From an uncultured Bacteroidales bacterium (lineage in GTDB: Bacteria; Bacteroidota; Bacteroidia; Bacteroidales; Muribaculaceae): a DNA stretch of 64,000 nucleotides. The stretch lies in the NCBI GenBank assembly GCA_902800715.1, contig CADCFN010000015.1, forward strand, positions 1-64,000, in the 5' to 3' direction. Below, one piece after another: positions 1 to 8,435 of the stretch (position 1 is its first letter; each line of letters opens with the position of its first letter). A model generated the notes under the pieces. The model saw only the letters and a list, made by a program, of their open reading frames with translations. It was not told the DNA's origin and did not search any database. A program made the translations under genes and the position numbers.

Positions 1-207
1 ACCATACTTCTTGCAAGCCTCAGCAGCCTCGATGGTGATCTTGTCACCAGTCTCGTCGCGCTTTACAAGACCCAGGTCGTAGTACTCACTCTTGAGGTCA
101 ACAAACGGGAGGATGAGTTCGTCCTTGATCATCTTCCACAGAATGCGGGTCATCTCGTCACCGTCCATCTCCACGATGGGAGTGGTCATCTTAATTTTTT
201 CGATCAT
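1..207 (-). CDS. icd: NADP-dependent isocitrate dehydrogenase, N-terminal part (cut by window edge)
   Basis: The 69 codons present read [20 protein letters not shown], followed by a segment with [18 protein letters not shown] and [14 protein letters not shown]. This is the N-terminus of the eukaryote-like (IDH1/2 type) NADP-isocitrate dehydrogenase found in many Bacteroidota. The enzyme oxidises isocitrate to 2-oxoglutarate and CO2 in the cytoplasm. The start at 207 is the first ATG in frame. It lies about 150 nt downstream of aconitase on the same strand, so the two consecutive TCA steps are probably co-transcribed, perhaps attenuated by the hairpin between them. The rest of the gene is outside the window. 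Confidence 0.9.
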   Translation of the reverse strand, partial: MIEKIKMTTPIVEMDGDEMTRILWKMIKDELILPFVDLKSEYYDLGLVKRDETGDKITIEAAEACKKYG

Positions 208-290
208 GATTGAAAAATAATGTGATCAGTTGTTATTGAAAAATTGAATAGTTGTTTTGTATTGTCGTTCAGCTGTCAAGGAGAGATTTC

Positions 291-318
291 TCTAAACCCT
301 AACCTCTAAACTCTAAAC
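291..318. repeat. Heptad array of CTAAACT type beside a hairpin
   Basis: Four 7-nt units read TCTAAAC, CCTAACC, TCTAAAC, TCTAAAC and run directly into the hairpin at 319-351. The same array-plus-hairpin arrangement recurs at 13173-13216 and 32983-33042. Confidence 0.8.
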
Positions 319-351
319 TTCCAGTCATGGGCTCAATGCCCATGACTGGAA
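319..351 (-). terminator. Perfect hairpin just after the acn stop codon
   Basis: TTCCAGTCATGGGC and its exact complement flank a 5-nt loop (TCAAT), six bases past the aconitase stop. There is no strong U-run on the minus-strand side, so it may act as a 3'-end stabiliser or attenuator between acn and icd rather than a full terminator. Confidence 0.6.
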
Positions 352-356
352 TAAAA

Positions 357-2527
357 TTACTTCTTCTGGGAAGCGTAGAAGTTCATCAGGCAGCCCTCGG
401 CGAGGATGGTGCGCTCGTCGGGAGTCAGGTTCTGGAAGAACAGGTGCAGGTCATGTACGCCGTCGGCAGCGATAACCTTGGCATCGATTTCCTCCTTGCC
501 GTTGATGATGGCCTCACGGATGCCGGGAACGAATACCATGTCACCGGGGTTGTAGTTGAACTCAACATCGGGAGCGATGGTGAAGGGAACGATACCCCAG
601 TTGATGCAGTTGCTGCGATAGCGCTTGGTAGCGTATTCGTAGCAGATGTTGGCGTCACCGCCGAGCACCTTCTGGCACGATGCGGCCTGCTCACGGGCGG
701 AACCGTCACCGGGCTTGTGGGCGAATACGCAAGAGCCGAACGAGGTGTTCTCGGGCTTGGCACCTACCTTAGCGAGTGCGTCGAGCACGTTCTGCGGGCA
801 CTTGCCGTCGCGGCGCTCGAGATCCTGAGCCTGGATGCGCTTGCTCAAGCCAACGTACTCAGGCACGCGGCGTGACAGGGCGAACTCAGAGAGCTTCAGC
901 GGGTTGGAGCGGTAGCTCGAGGTCTCACCGCTGGGAATCAACTCGTCGGTGGTGGTTACACTGTCGTGGATAACGGCTGCAAGTTCGAGCAGCATGTTGT
1001 CTTCCATCTGGTACATCTTGGGCCAGTCCTTGATGTTGGGACCATAGCGCAGCTCAACGTCGGCATTAGCCTTGTCGAAGCCGTAATAAACGCGGCGCTC
1101 ATAGATGTTGGCATCGTACTGATAAGGTTTGTGGTCGTCGGTGTAGTCAACGTCGGTAGCAGCGGTGATGACGCCTCCGTTAGCAGCGGTAGCTGCAATA
1201 GAGCGGGCATCCATCAGGGCAACCAGCGAAATCTGACCCTGGCCAGGCTTGGAACCCTCGCGGTTGGGGAAGTTGCGGGTGGTGTGGCGGATACTCAGAC
1301 CATTGTTGCTGGGCACGTCACCGGCACCGAAGCAAGGACCGCAGAAGGCGGGCTTGATGATAACACCAGCCTCAAGCAACTCTTCAACGATGCGCTCACG
1401 AACGGTAGCCATGTAAACGGGAACCGACTGGGGATAAGCGCTCATGGTGAAGTAGTCGTTACCGATGCTCTTGCCACGCATGATGGAAGCAGCAGCGCTC
1501 AGGTTGTCATAGGTACCGCCCGAGCAACCGGCGATGATACCCTGGTCAGCCTGTACCTTACCGTCCTTCATCACCTTGTCAACGAGGTCACACTGTACCT
1601 TGTCGCCGAAGCGCTTCTTGGTATCCTCCTCGACCTTGCGCAGGATTTCGGTGGGATTAGCCTGCAGTTCGTGGATGGTGAATGCGTTGCTGGGGTGGTA
1701 GGGCAGAGCGATCATACACTCCTGAGTGTTCAGGTCAATCTTGATCATGCTGTCATAGTAAGCCACCTCACCGGGCTGCAGCACCTTGAAGTCCTCGGGA
1801 CGTTTGTGCAGCTCGTAGTGGTGCTTAACCTCGTCATCAGTTACCCAGATCGAGCTCAAGCAAGTGGTCTCGGTGGTCATGATGTCGATACCGTTACGGA
1901 AGTCGATAGGCAGGTTCTTCACGCCGGGGCCAGCGAACTCGAGCACTTTGTTCTTTACAAAGCCGCTCTCGAAGGTAGCCTTTACCAGCGAGATAGCAAC
2001 GTCGTGGGGGCCTACACCCTTCTTGGGAGCGCCTTCCAACCATACCAGGACAACCTCGGGAGCATTGATGTCCCAAGTGTTGCGCAGCAGCTGCTTCACG
2101 AGCTCACCACCACCTTCGCCGACGCCCATGTTACCGAGCGAACCGTAGCGGGTGTGGCTGTCGCTACCCAGAATCATGTTACCGCACTTCACCATGGCCT
2201 CGCGGGCGAACTGGTGGATTACGGCCTGGTTAGCGGGCACGTAGATACCGCCGTACTTCTTGGCAGCCGAGAGACCGAACACGTGGTCATCCTCGTTGAT
2301 GGTGCCACCGACAGCGCACAGCGAGTTGTGGCAGTTGGTCATTGCGTAGGGCAGGGGGAACTTCTCGAGACCACTGGCGCGGGCGGTTTGGATAATGCCC
2401 ACGTAGGTGGGATGCCGTAAGTAATGGTGTTCTCACGAGCCTCGTCAGGCGTGGGAAGACCAGTAGCATCAGTGCGAATTTCGTTACCGTTGATTAAGTA
2501 AACTCCTTGTTTGATTAATTCTACCAT
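357..2527 (-). CDS. acn: Aconitate hydratase, frame broken near residue 43
   Basis: Converts citrate to isocitrate with a [4Fe-4S] cluster in the cytoplasm. The N-terminus MVELIKQGVYLINGNEIRTD to ENTITYGI lies in one frame (from 2527). The rest, from VGIIQTARASGLEKFP to the stop at 357, lies in another. It contains TNCHNSLC, ILGSDSHTRYG and the cluster motif KPAFCGPCFGAG, all typical of the roughly 750-residue Bacteroides-type enzyme. The frames meet near 2406-2415, where homologues have about 26-28 more residues (a segment like LKxHNTSGxMxxLKIKFD). So about 80 nt (3n+1) appear missing. The gene follows the citCG fusion in the citrate operon. The enzyme is very likely intact in the living cell if this is an assembly collapse; otherwise it is a pseudogene. 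Confidence 0.85.
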
Positions 2528-2560
2528 GATAAAACTTAAATGTTAATTGATATAGGGTTA

Positions 2561-4324
2561 TTAATTCAATAATGCGTGAATAAAAACTGTTAGCGCAACC
2601 ATATCAGCACTGCCTCCGGGAGAGATGTTGCGGGCAATGAACTCGCGGTTCATCTGTTCCATGCCTTGCATGCTGTAGCTGCCGAGCAATGTGAGGGCCT
2701 CTTGTTTGACCTGTTGGGCTTGGTCATAGCCCACACGGTGGATGACGTTGGTGTCATCGAGCTGGCTCATGATGAGCAGCAGCAGGCGGTGGCAAGCGGT
2801 GTCAGCATCTTCGGCAAGATAGCCACGATAGGCGGGCAGCCAATCGTTGAAAAGTCTCGTGTAGCCGTCTTTAGCAAAGTCCAGGGCGCCTTTCACACGG
2901 TGAGCATTCACGGCATCGTTGCCGTGGGTGCCCGCCGTGGGAGCGAATTGTCCTGCGACCTGCATAATCAGCTCACGCAGTTGCTTGCTGCTGATGTTGC
3001 CATCCCGTGCCATGCACCATGAGGCTGCCAGTGTGGTCAAGCCCATGGCAAACAACGCACCGCGGTGGGTATTCACCCCGCCGGTGGCGTTGAGCATGGC
3101 TTTCTCGGCATCGATACCGATGCGGCGCACCTCATGCGCATCGGGTATGTCATATTGTTCACCCGATGTACTGCCAAGCAACGCCAGCTGTACCATGAAG
3201 GGCTGCAGCGAGTCGATGCTCTTGCTCATGAGTGCCAAGTCCATGTCCTTATGTGCCCCGTTGTCGATGCGGTCCACCAACCCGGGTTTGGGTGTAGTGT
3301 AAAGTTCGGCACGCAGGGCATTGCATGCCATGTGGGCGATAAGGTAGGGCTCGGTGGTCTGTGGCACCAGTGCTGCGGCTTGGCTCAATGACCATTCAGC
3401 CAGCCATTTGCGCATGCGGGAGGCGCTCACGGGTTGTCCGTCAAGCATCAAGCGCTCGACAGTCTTGACCGTGATGCCATGCTGCGGCAACTGCTCCAGC
3501 ATCAGCTCATTGTAGCGGGCGGTCAGCGCATCGATGGGTTCGCTGCCCACAACACGTGTGGTCACGCCCAGAGCGGGTGCGATGTGGCGTGCGAACAGGT
3601 CCAGGTCCAGCGTGATGTGGGTGTCGGTAGCGTCGGTCACCTGCTTGAGGAAGTAGGTGGGGAACGTCAACTCACTGATGGCATAGTCGCTGCCTTCGAC
3701 CACTACGACATTGTCCAGGTCTTCACAGCCCGCTTGAATCATGGCGAGACGTTCCTGGTAGCTGAATGTCGAGCGGTCTTCCTTCACGGCGATGACATAT
3801 AGCGTCGATGCCTCTTGTGAAGCCTGAGCAACGAGATAGCGGTGACCGAGCGTGAACGGGTTGGCGTTCATCACGATGGCAGTGGCGCCATCGGGGCGGT
3901 CACCGCGAACGCGGCGCAGGTAGTCGATATAGCGGCTGATGCCTCTCACACCGTTCTCCATCAGGATAGCCTTAGGGGAACTGGCGATGATTTTGAAGCC
4001 CATGCTCTGGAAGATGGTGCTGTTCTCGGGCTTGGTGAAGACCTTCACCGAGTCGGCGCCTTGTTGGGTCGCCATTCCGATGAGGTGGGAAATCAGCTTG
4101 TTGCTCAAACCGGTCTCGCGAGCGGCCTCACCCACGGCTATGCACTTGATGACGTTGCCCTGCAACCCTCCGCCAACAACGATGTTGCCGTCGTCATCGG
4201 TGGCTACGGCATAGTAGTCCACGTCTTCAAGACGCAGCCCGTTGTCGGCAAGAAAGCGCTCCACTCGGGTCCGGTTGGACTTGAGTGAGAGCGGCATGTC
4301 GCAGATTTCAAAGTTATCGTACAT
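2561..4324 (-). CDS. citC-citG: Fused citrate lyase ligase (CitC) and triphosphoribosyl-dephospho-CoA synthase (CitG)
   Basis: One 587-residue frame joins two maturation enzymes of citrate lyase. Residues 1 to about 330 match CitC: an N-terminal acetyltransferase-like part (GGGLQGNVIKCIAVGE) and a nucleotidyltransferase part with IVMNANPFTLGHRYLV, which acetylates the acyl-carrier prosthetic group using ATP and acetate. Residues from about 335 to the end match CitG (LYTTPKPGLVDRIDNGAHKDMD, TAGTHGNDAVNAHR, NISPGGSADM), which makes the prosthetic-group precursor from ATP and dephospho-CoA. There is almost no linker. The start overlaps the end of citX by 11 nt. CitG is more often fused to CitX, so this partner is unusual. 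I cannot exclude that a collapse joined two separate genes, but both halves look complete. Confidence 0.88.
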   Translation of the reverse strand: MYDNFEICDMPLSLKSNRTRVERFLADNGLRLEDVDYYAVATDDDGNIVVGGGLQGNVIKCIAVGEAARETGLSNKLISHLIGMATQQGADSVKVFTKPENSTIFQSMGFKIIASSPKAILMENGVRGISRYIDYLRRVRGDRPDGATAIVMNANPFTLGHRYLVAQASQEASTLYVIAVKEDRSTFSYQERLAMIQAGCEDLDNVVVVEGSDYAISELTFPTYFLKQVTDATDTHITLDLDLFARHIAPALGVTTRVVGSEPIDALTARYNELMLEQLPQHGITVKTVERLMLDGQPVSASRMRKWLAEWSLSQAAALVPQTTEPYLIAHMACNALRAELYTTPKPGLVDRIDNGAHKDMDLALMSKSIDSLQPFMVQLALLGSTSGEQYDIPDAHEVRRIGIDAEKAMLNATGGVNTHRGALFAMGLTTLAASWCMARDGNISSKQLRELIMQVAGQFAPTAGTHGNDAVNAHRVKGALDFAKDGYTRLFNDWLPAYRGYLAEDADTACHRLLLLIMSQLDDTNVIHRVGYDQAQQVKQEALTLLGSYSMQGMEQMNREFIARNISPGGSADMVALTVFIHALLN

Positions 4325-4817
4325 AGTCTTCTACCACCTTCTTGATGTGTGCCATCAGCTCCTCCTGCGAGTGGCTGCGGTTGCGCATGCACCAGCGCGC
4401 TTCGTGGTCGCACAGCAGGCAACGGCGCGGCTCGCCACCCACCTCCTGGCGGGTGATGGGAGCGCCATCAGCACCCATGACATCAATGTCGAACAGCCGC
4501 CCTAACGGGTGGCTGTCTTCAATGTCACAGGTCACACGTTTGGCTTCGAGCGCCGGCAAGTCGGTAATGAGGTAGGCCTCATAGCCGGTTGCCAGATCGC
4601 GGGCGCGGGTTGCGCTCACATGCTCTCCCAAGCGGTCGAGCAGTGCGGTCAAAGCCGCCTGTGCGGTCACCACCGAATAGAGATTACGCTTGACGCTGCC
4701 GGGCATCACCACCGTGAGGCACACCAGGGTGCTGTCGGGGTGTTGCTGCAAGAGTTGCTGTTGCAGGGCGTGACGGTTGTCACGGCTTTGCAATAGGGCG
4801 TCGAGCGTAATCTCCAT
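4314..4817 (-). CDS. citX: Apo-citrate lyase phosphoribosyl-dephospho-CoA transferase
   Basis: Transfers the prosthetic group made by CitG onto the serine of the acyl carrier CitD, giving holo-citrate lyase. The 167 residues carry the CitX signatures HPLGRLFDIDV and the cysteine-rich RRCLLCDHEARWCMR near the C-terminus, and the length is normal for the family. It sits between citF and the citCG fusion and overlaps the latter by 11 nt, which points to coupled translation. Confidence 0.92.
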   Translation of the reverse strand: MEITLDALLQSRDNRHALQQQLLQQHPDSTLVCLTVVMPGSVKRNLYSVVTAQAALTALLDRLGEHVSATRARDLATGYEAYLITDLPALEAKRVTCDIEDSHPLGRLFDIDVMGADGAPITRQEVGGEPRRCLLCDHEARWCMRNRSHSQEELMAHIKKVVEDYVR

Positions 4818-4856
4818 CGCTAGTGCTATAGGGTGTTAGCTAAATAATGCGGTGAT

Positions 4857-6395
4857 TTAGCCTACAATGTTCTTGATAACGTCCTGTACCGAGCCGTCGC
4901 GGTTCAAAACGACGCCGACAACCTTGTCACCGAAGGGCAGGGGAGCGGGGTCGCCGATGATTGAGCGAGCCTTGGCAGCCAAGTCGTGGATGTCCACAAT
5001 CTTCATGCCGGCAGCCTCGAGACGCTCTTTCACCTCGGGACGGTTGGGGTTGACTGCGATACCGTACTCAGTAACGACAACGTCAACATTGCTGCCCGGA
5101 GTGATGAGGGTGGTTACCTCGTCAACGACGCAGGGGATGCGGCCGCGCAGCAGCGGGCAAACGATAACCGACAGGGCGCTGTCCATAGCGGTGTCGGGGT
5201 GACCGCCGATAGCACCACGGATGATACCGTCGCTACCCACGAGCACGTTCACGTTGAAGTTCACGTCAACCTCGAGGGCCGACAGGATAACGACATCCAG
5301 GAAGTGGGTTGCAGCACCCGGCTCCATCAGGGCAGCATACTCGTTGGCCGACACGCACTTGTGCTTCGGGTCGTTCATCAGCGACTCGGCAGCAACCTTG
5401 TCAAACGACTGAACGTCGATGATGCGGTCAATCAGGCCCTCCTGATGCAGTTTCACCATGTGGCTGGTGATGCCACCAAGGGCGTAGCTGGCCTTGATGC
5501 CTTTGTCAATCATGCCCTGGCGCAGGTACTTGGTCACTGCGAGTGCAGCGCCACCCGAGCCGGTCTGCATCGAGAAGCCGTCCTCAAAGTAACCGCTGTT
5601 CATCACCACCTTGGCAGCCTGCTTGGCGAGCAGGATGTCGCGCGGATTCTTGGTGTCACGGATGGCACCTGAAGAAATCTTGCTTGAGTCACCTACCGAG
5701 TCAACGACAACAACATAGTCCACGTCGGCCTCGCTGATGGCGCTGTGCTGGTTGGGATAGTCTACCAGGTCATCGGTCAGGATGATGGTCTTGTCGGCAT
5801 ACTTGGCGTCAGGCAGGGCATAACCCAGCGAACCGCAGATGCTCTTGGCGTTGGGGCTGGTCGAGTAACCGGCAGCGTTACCCAGGGGGTCACTTGATGA
5901 AGCTCCCAGGAAGGCAACGTCGATGTGCAACTCACCGCTCTTGATGGCATAGCCGCGAGAACCGTGGCTGCGGAAGATAACGGGCTTCTCCATCAGGCCA
6001 TGCGATACCTCGGTAGCGAGGGCACCGCGCAGACCGCTGGTGTGCAACTGGGTAATGACGCCGTTCTTGATGTGCTCAATCAGGGGCTCATGCACGTCGA
6101 TGAGACTCGACGAAGCAAGCGTCAGGTTCTTGAAACCCATCTCGGCGAGCTTGGCAACAACCATGTTGATGACCTTGTCACCGCTGCGGAAGTGGTGGTG
6201 GAACGAGATGGTCATGCCGTCCTTGAGACCGCTCTTCTTGATGGCATCCTCGAGGGTTGTGAGTTTGCCGTGGGTGCGTTGCAACTCGTGGCGCGGCGTG
6301 ATGTTCTTCTTCATGTGGGCGTCGTTATAGACAGCCTTGTTCATCTGCTTTGCAGCCTCTGCAATCAGGGCTGCTCTATCTTTGATACTGTTCAT
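4857..6395 (-). CDS. citF: Citrate lyase alpha subunit (citrate CoA-transferase)
   Basis: Exchanges the acetyl group on the carrier protein for citrate, giving citryl-ACP. The 512 residues align along the whole length with known CitF: GMTISFHHHFRSGDKVIN, KNLTLASSSL, QLHTSGLRG, GYFEDGFSMQTGSGG, FNVNVLVGSDG, RGRIPCVVDEVTT and YGIAVNPNRPE. Its ATG overlaps the citE stop (shared ATGA at 6392-6395). No break is seen. Confidence 0.95.
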   Translation of the reverse strand: MNSIKDRAALIAEAAKQMNKAVYNDAHMKKNITPRHELQRTHGKLTTLEDAIKKSGLKDGMTISFHHHFRSGDKVINMVVAKLAEMGFKNLTLASSSLIDVHEPLIEHIKNGVITQLHTSGLRGALATEVSHGLMEKPVIFRSHGSRGYAIKSGELHIDVAFLGASSSDPLGNAAGYSTSPNAKSICGSLGYALPDAKYADKTIILTDDLVDYPNQHSAISEADVDYVVVVDSVGDSSKISSGAIRDTKNPRDILLAKQAAKVVMNSGYFEDGFSMQTGSGGAALAVTKYLRQGMIDKGIKASYALGGITSHMVKLHQEGLIDRIIDVQSFDKVAAESLMNDPKHKCVSANEYAALMEPGAATHFLDVVILSALEVDVNFNVNVLVGSDGIIRGAIGGHPDTAMDSALSVIVCPLLRGRIPCVVDEVTTLITPGSNVDVVVTEYGIAVNPNRPEVKERLEAAGMKIVDIHDLAAKARSIIGDPAPLPFGDKVVGVVLNRDGSVQDVIKNIVG

Positions 6396-7201
6396 GCTAA
6401 GTCCTCCTTTGTCAAGATGCCCGACGCGATGGCCAGGTCGATGGTACGTTGTGCTCTGATCTCGATTTCCTTCTCCTTCGGAGCGAAAATCTCATTGACA
6501 ACCTCGATTTGGCGAGGATTGATGATTGACTTGCCGTCAAATCCCATTGCCTTAATCATCTCAACTTCGCGACGGAAGGTGTCCATGTCGTTGAGGTTGC
6601 TGAACACGGTGTCAAGGGCGTCGATGCCGGCAGCGCGGGCAGCCGTAACGATGCACTGACGAGCCATTTGCAGCTCCATGCCGAAGAAGGGCGAGTCGCC
6701 CGTCGTGCGCTGTGCCTTCAGGTTAGCGCAGTAGTCCTCGGCGCCCAGGGCGATACCCATCATGCGCTTGCTGGCGGTTGCGATAGCATAAGCGTTGAGC
6801 GCGCCCAGCGTGCTCTCGATGGCAGCCATGATCTGGGTACGGCCTACGCAGCCCAGCTCGGTCTCCACCTTGATGATTTCCTCTTCGAGTTCCTTTACCT
6901 CCTCGGCGGTCTCGGTCTTGGGCATGCGGATGACGTGAACGCCAGCCTTTACTACTGCCTCAACATCCTTCTTGCCGTAAGGGGTGTTCAGCGGGTTGAT
7001 ACGTACCACCATTTCGGTCGTGCCGTAGTCGATGGTCTTCAGTGCGTTGTGAACCAGCAGACGCGCGGCATCCTTCTCGGCCATCGAGACAGAGTCCTCA
7101 AGGTCGAGCATGATTGAGTCGGGACTGTAGATGTGAGCGTCGGCCATCATTCCCGGGTTGTTACCAGGGACAAACATCATTGTTCTTCTGAGTCGTTGCA
7201 T
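6392..7201 (-). CDS. citE: Citrate lyase beta subunit, with an apparent internal C-terminal gap
   Basis: Cleaves citryl-ACP to oxaloacetate and acetyl-ACP. RRTMMFVPGNNPGMM, DSIMLDLEDSV, VRINPLNT, AAIESTLGALNA and IALGAEDYCANL are classic CitE motifs. The protein is 269 residues where homologues have about 290-300. After FAPKEKEIE it jumps straight to IRAQRTIDLAIASG, missing the block that in relatives contains a VxxLNGKMVDxP motif (about 25-28 residues). The reading frame is kept. The join is near 6455-6466. A real protein lacking this helix would probably be unstable, so I treat it as part of the collapse pattern. Confidence 0.9.
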   Translation of the reverse strand: MQRLRRTMMFVPGNNPGMMADAHIYSPDSIMLDLEDSVSMAEKDAARLLVHNALKTIDYGTTEMVVRINPLNTPYGKKDVEAVVKAGVHVIRMPKTETAEEVKELEEEIIKVETELGCVGRTQIMAAIESTLGALNAYAIATASKRMMGIALGAEDYCANLKAQRTTGDSPFFGMELQMARQCIVTAARAAGIDALDTVFSNLNDMDTFRREVEMIKAMGFDGKSIINPRQIEVVNEIFAPKEKEIEIRAQRTIDLAIASGILTKEDLA

Positions 7202-7240
7202 AACAATTTTCTCGTTTTTGTGATGGTTTTTTAGTGTTAA

Positions 7241-7464
7241 TTAGTCGGCCCACACGTCTTTGCCGGTGGCGCGAACGGCAGCTGCCGTCACGCGGGCGCG
7301 GATGGTGCAGTCCAGGGCTCCCTTGTCCGTGGCTTTCACCTCGGCTTGGTCGATGCCCAGGCCCTGCAGGGTCTCGGTGATAACTTTCTTGATTTGGTCG
7401 CCAAACTGGTAGTGAAAATGTCGCCGGATTCAAGCGTTCCGGCCATTGCCGTTTTGATCTCCAT
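7241..7464 (-). CDS. citD: Citrate lyase acyl carrier protein (gamma subunit), frame broken
   Basis: CitD carries the triphosphoribosyl-dephospho-CoA arm. The N-terminus MEIKTAMAGTLESGDIF starts at 7464; in it the serine of GTLESGD is the attachment site. The C-terminus QFGDQIKKVITETLQGLG, then DKGALDCTIRARVTAAA and VWAD, ends at 7241 in another frame. Homologues (about 95-98 residues) have about 20-22 more residues between the two, including the IAPLDTQDI-like strand. The join is near 7412-7418, with GGCGAC on both sides. About 61-67 nt (3n+1) seem missing. It is the first gene of the operon, 37 nt ahead of citE. Confidence 0.82.
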
Positions 7465-7611
7465 TTTTTAGGAAAAAAGCGTTTTTTAAATATTAATAAA
7501 AGTTCGTTAATGTAGTCAATTAGATGGTTACTGGAAAACTTGAACATGCCCAAGGCCATGATTGTTTCACTTTCGATGCTTCAGGCACTGCCAAGTTTCT
7601 TTAAAAACGCC

Positions 7612-7642
7612 CAAAATTAGGCATTATTTTATAACTGGCAAA
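7612..7642 (-). promoter_or_regulatory. Promoter of the citrate operon
   Basis: On the minus strand a -33 TTTG (7639-7642) and a -7 TAATTTTG (7612-7619) are separated by 19 nt, the Bacteroidota sigma-ABfr arrangement. The expected start is near 7604, giving a leader of about 140 nt before citD. Confidence 0.75.
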
Positions 7643-7794
7643 ATATTTTAAGCACCTTTTTTAGACACCCTTTTTGAACACTAAAACTGCTTATTTTTAG
7701 GCACTTTGAAAACCTTAGTTTTCATGTTGGAAAAACTAAAAAAGCGGCTTTTTCAGTCGCTTTGTCTTTCATTTTGTCATTTTTATGCGTTTCA

Positions 7795-8325
7795 TCACGT
7801 TTTTCTGTTCTCATGACCTGTTTTGCCGTATTCAACAGCCTCCTCGGCAGCGATGGGCACAACGTCCTCCTGAGGGGTGATATATGCTTTGCCGCCCGAT
7901 GTTTTCTCCAGCACAATACGGCTCAGGACCAGGTCCAGTTCCCGCAACGTGTCGGTGCGGTTGTTGGGCGACAGCTGGCATTCCCACACGACAATCACGT
8001 TCCACCCAGCCGCCTGCAGCAGAGCCTGGTTGCGGGCATCCCGCTCACGGTTACGAGTGATTTTCTCCTGCCAGAACTGCGCATTGGTCGTCGGGCGGTG
8101 CTTTTGGCAGTCATGCCCGTGCCAGAAGCACCCGTTCACAAAAATCACCGTCCGCCACTTCCGCATCACGATGTCAGGTCTTCCGGGCAACGACTTCACA
8201 TACAGCCTGTAACGGTACCCTTGCCGCCACAGCCACCGCCGCACCACCAGCTCAGGCTTGGTGTCGCGTCCCCTGATGCGGCTCATGCAACGATGCCGCT
8301 GCTCCGGTGTCATCCTATCCGCCAT
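7795..8325 (-). CDS. vsr: Very short patch repair endonuclease Vsr
   Basis: Nicks DNA at T:G mismatches that arise from deaminated 5-methylcytosine. MTPEQRHRCMSRIRGRDTKPE, PGRPDIVMRKWRTVIFVNGCFWHGHDC and the C-terminal WECQL are hallmark Vsr segments, including the Asp of GRPDIV and the zinc-binding Cys/His residues. The protein has 176 residues, with a tail of about 30 beyond the usual end. No cytosine methyltransferase gene lies next to it, so it is an orphan here. Its promoter is only 7 nt from the ATG. Confidence 0.93.
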   Translation of the reverse strand: MADRMTPEQRHRCMSRIRGRDTKPELVVRRWLWRQGYRYRLYVKSLPGRPDIVMRKWRTVIFVNGCFWHGHDCQKHRPTTNAQFWQEKITRNRERDARNQALLQAAGWNVIVVWECQLSPNNRTDTLRELDLVLSRIVLEKTSGGKAYITPQEDVVPIAAEEAVEYGKTGHENRKT

Positions 8326-8332
8326 CTCCCCG

Positions 8333-8364
8333 CAAAGTTACCACTTTTATGCAACCTTACCAAA
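8333..8364 (-). promoter_or_regulatory. Promoter of vsr, near-leaderless
   Basis: -33 TTTG (8361-8364), 20-nt spacer, -7 TAACTTTG (8333-8340) on the minus strand. Only 7 nt separate the -7 box from the vsr ATG at 8325, so the transcript should start at or almost at the start codon. Confidence 0.75.
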
Positions 8365-8435
8365 AAAATAGTATGACCGTGCTGTTAGCTGGGGAAAATG
8401 TTGTATCTTTACACTCCGAAAAAAATGAAGAAATC

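Noticed and set aside
327-2420. Long plus-strand open frames opposite aconitase
   Set aside because: They are antisense to well-conserved coding sequence and resemble no family; valine/glycine-rich shadow translation.
7465-7794. A gene or tRNA in the gap between citD and vsr
   Set aside because: Only the citrate promoter and AT-rich sequence with weak hairpins were found; no cloverleaf or plausible ORF.
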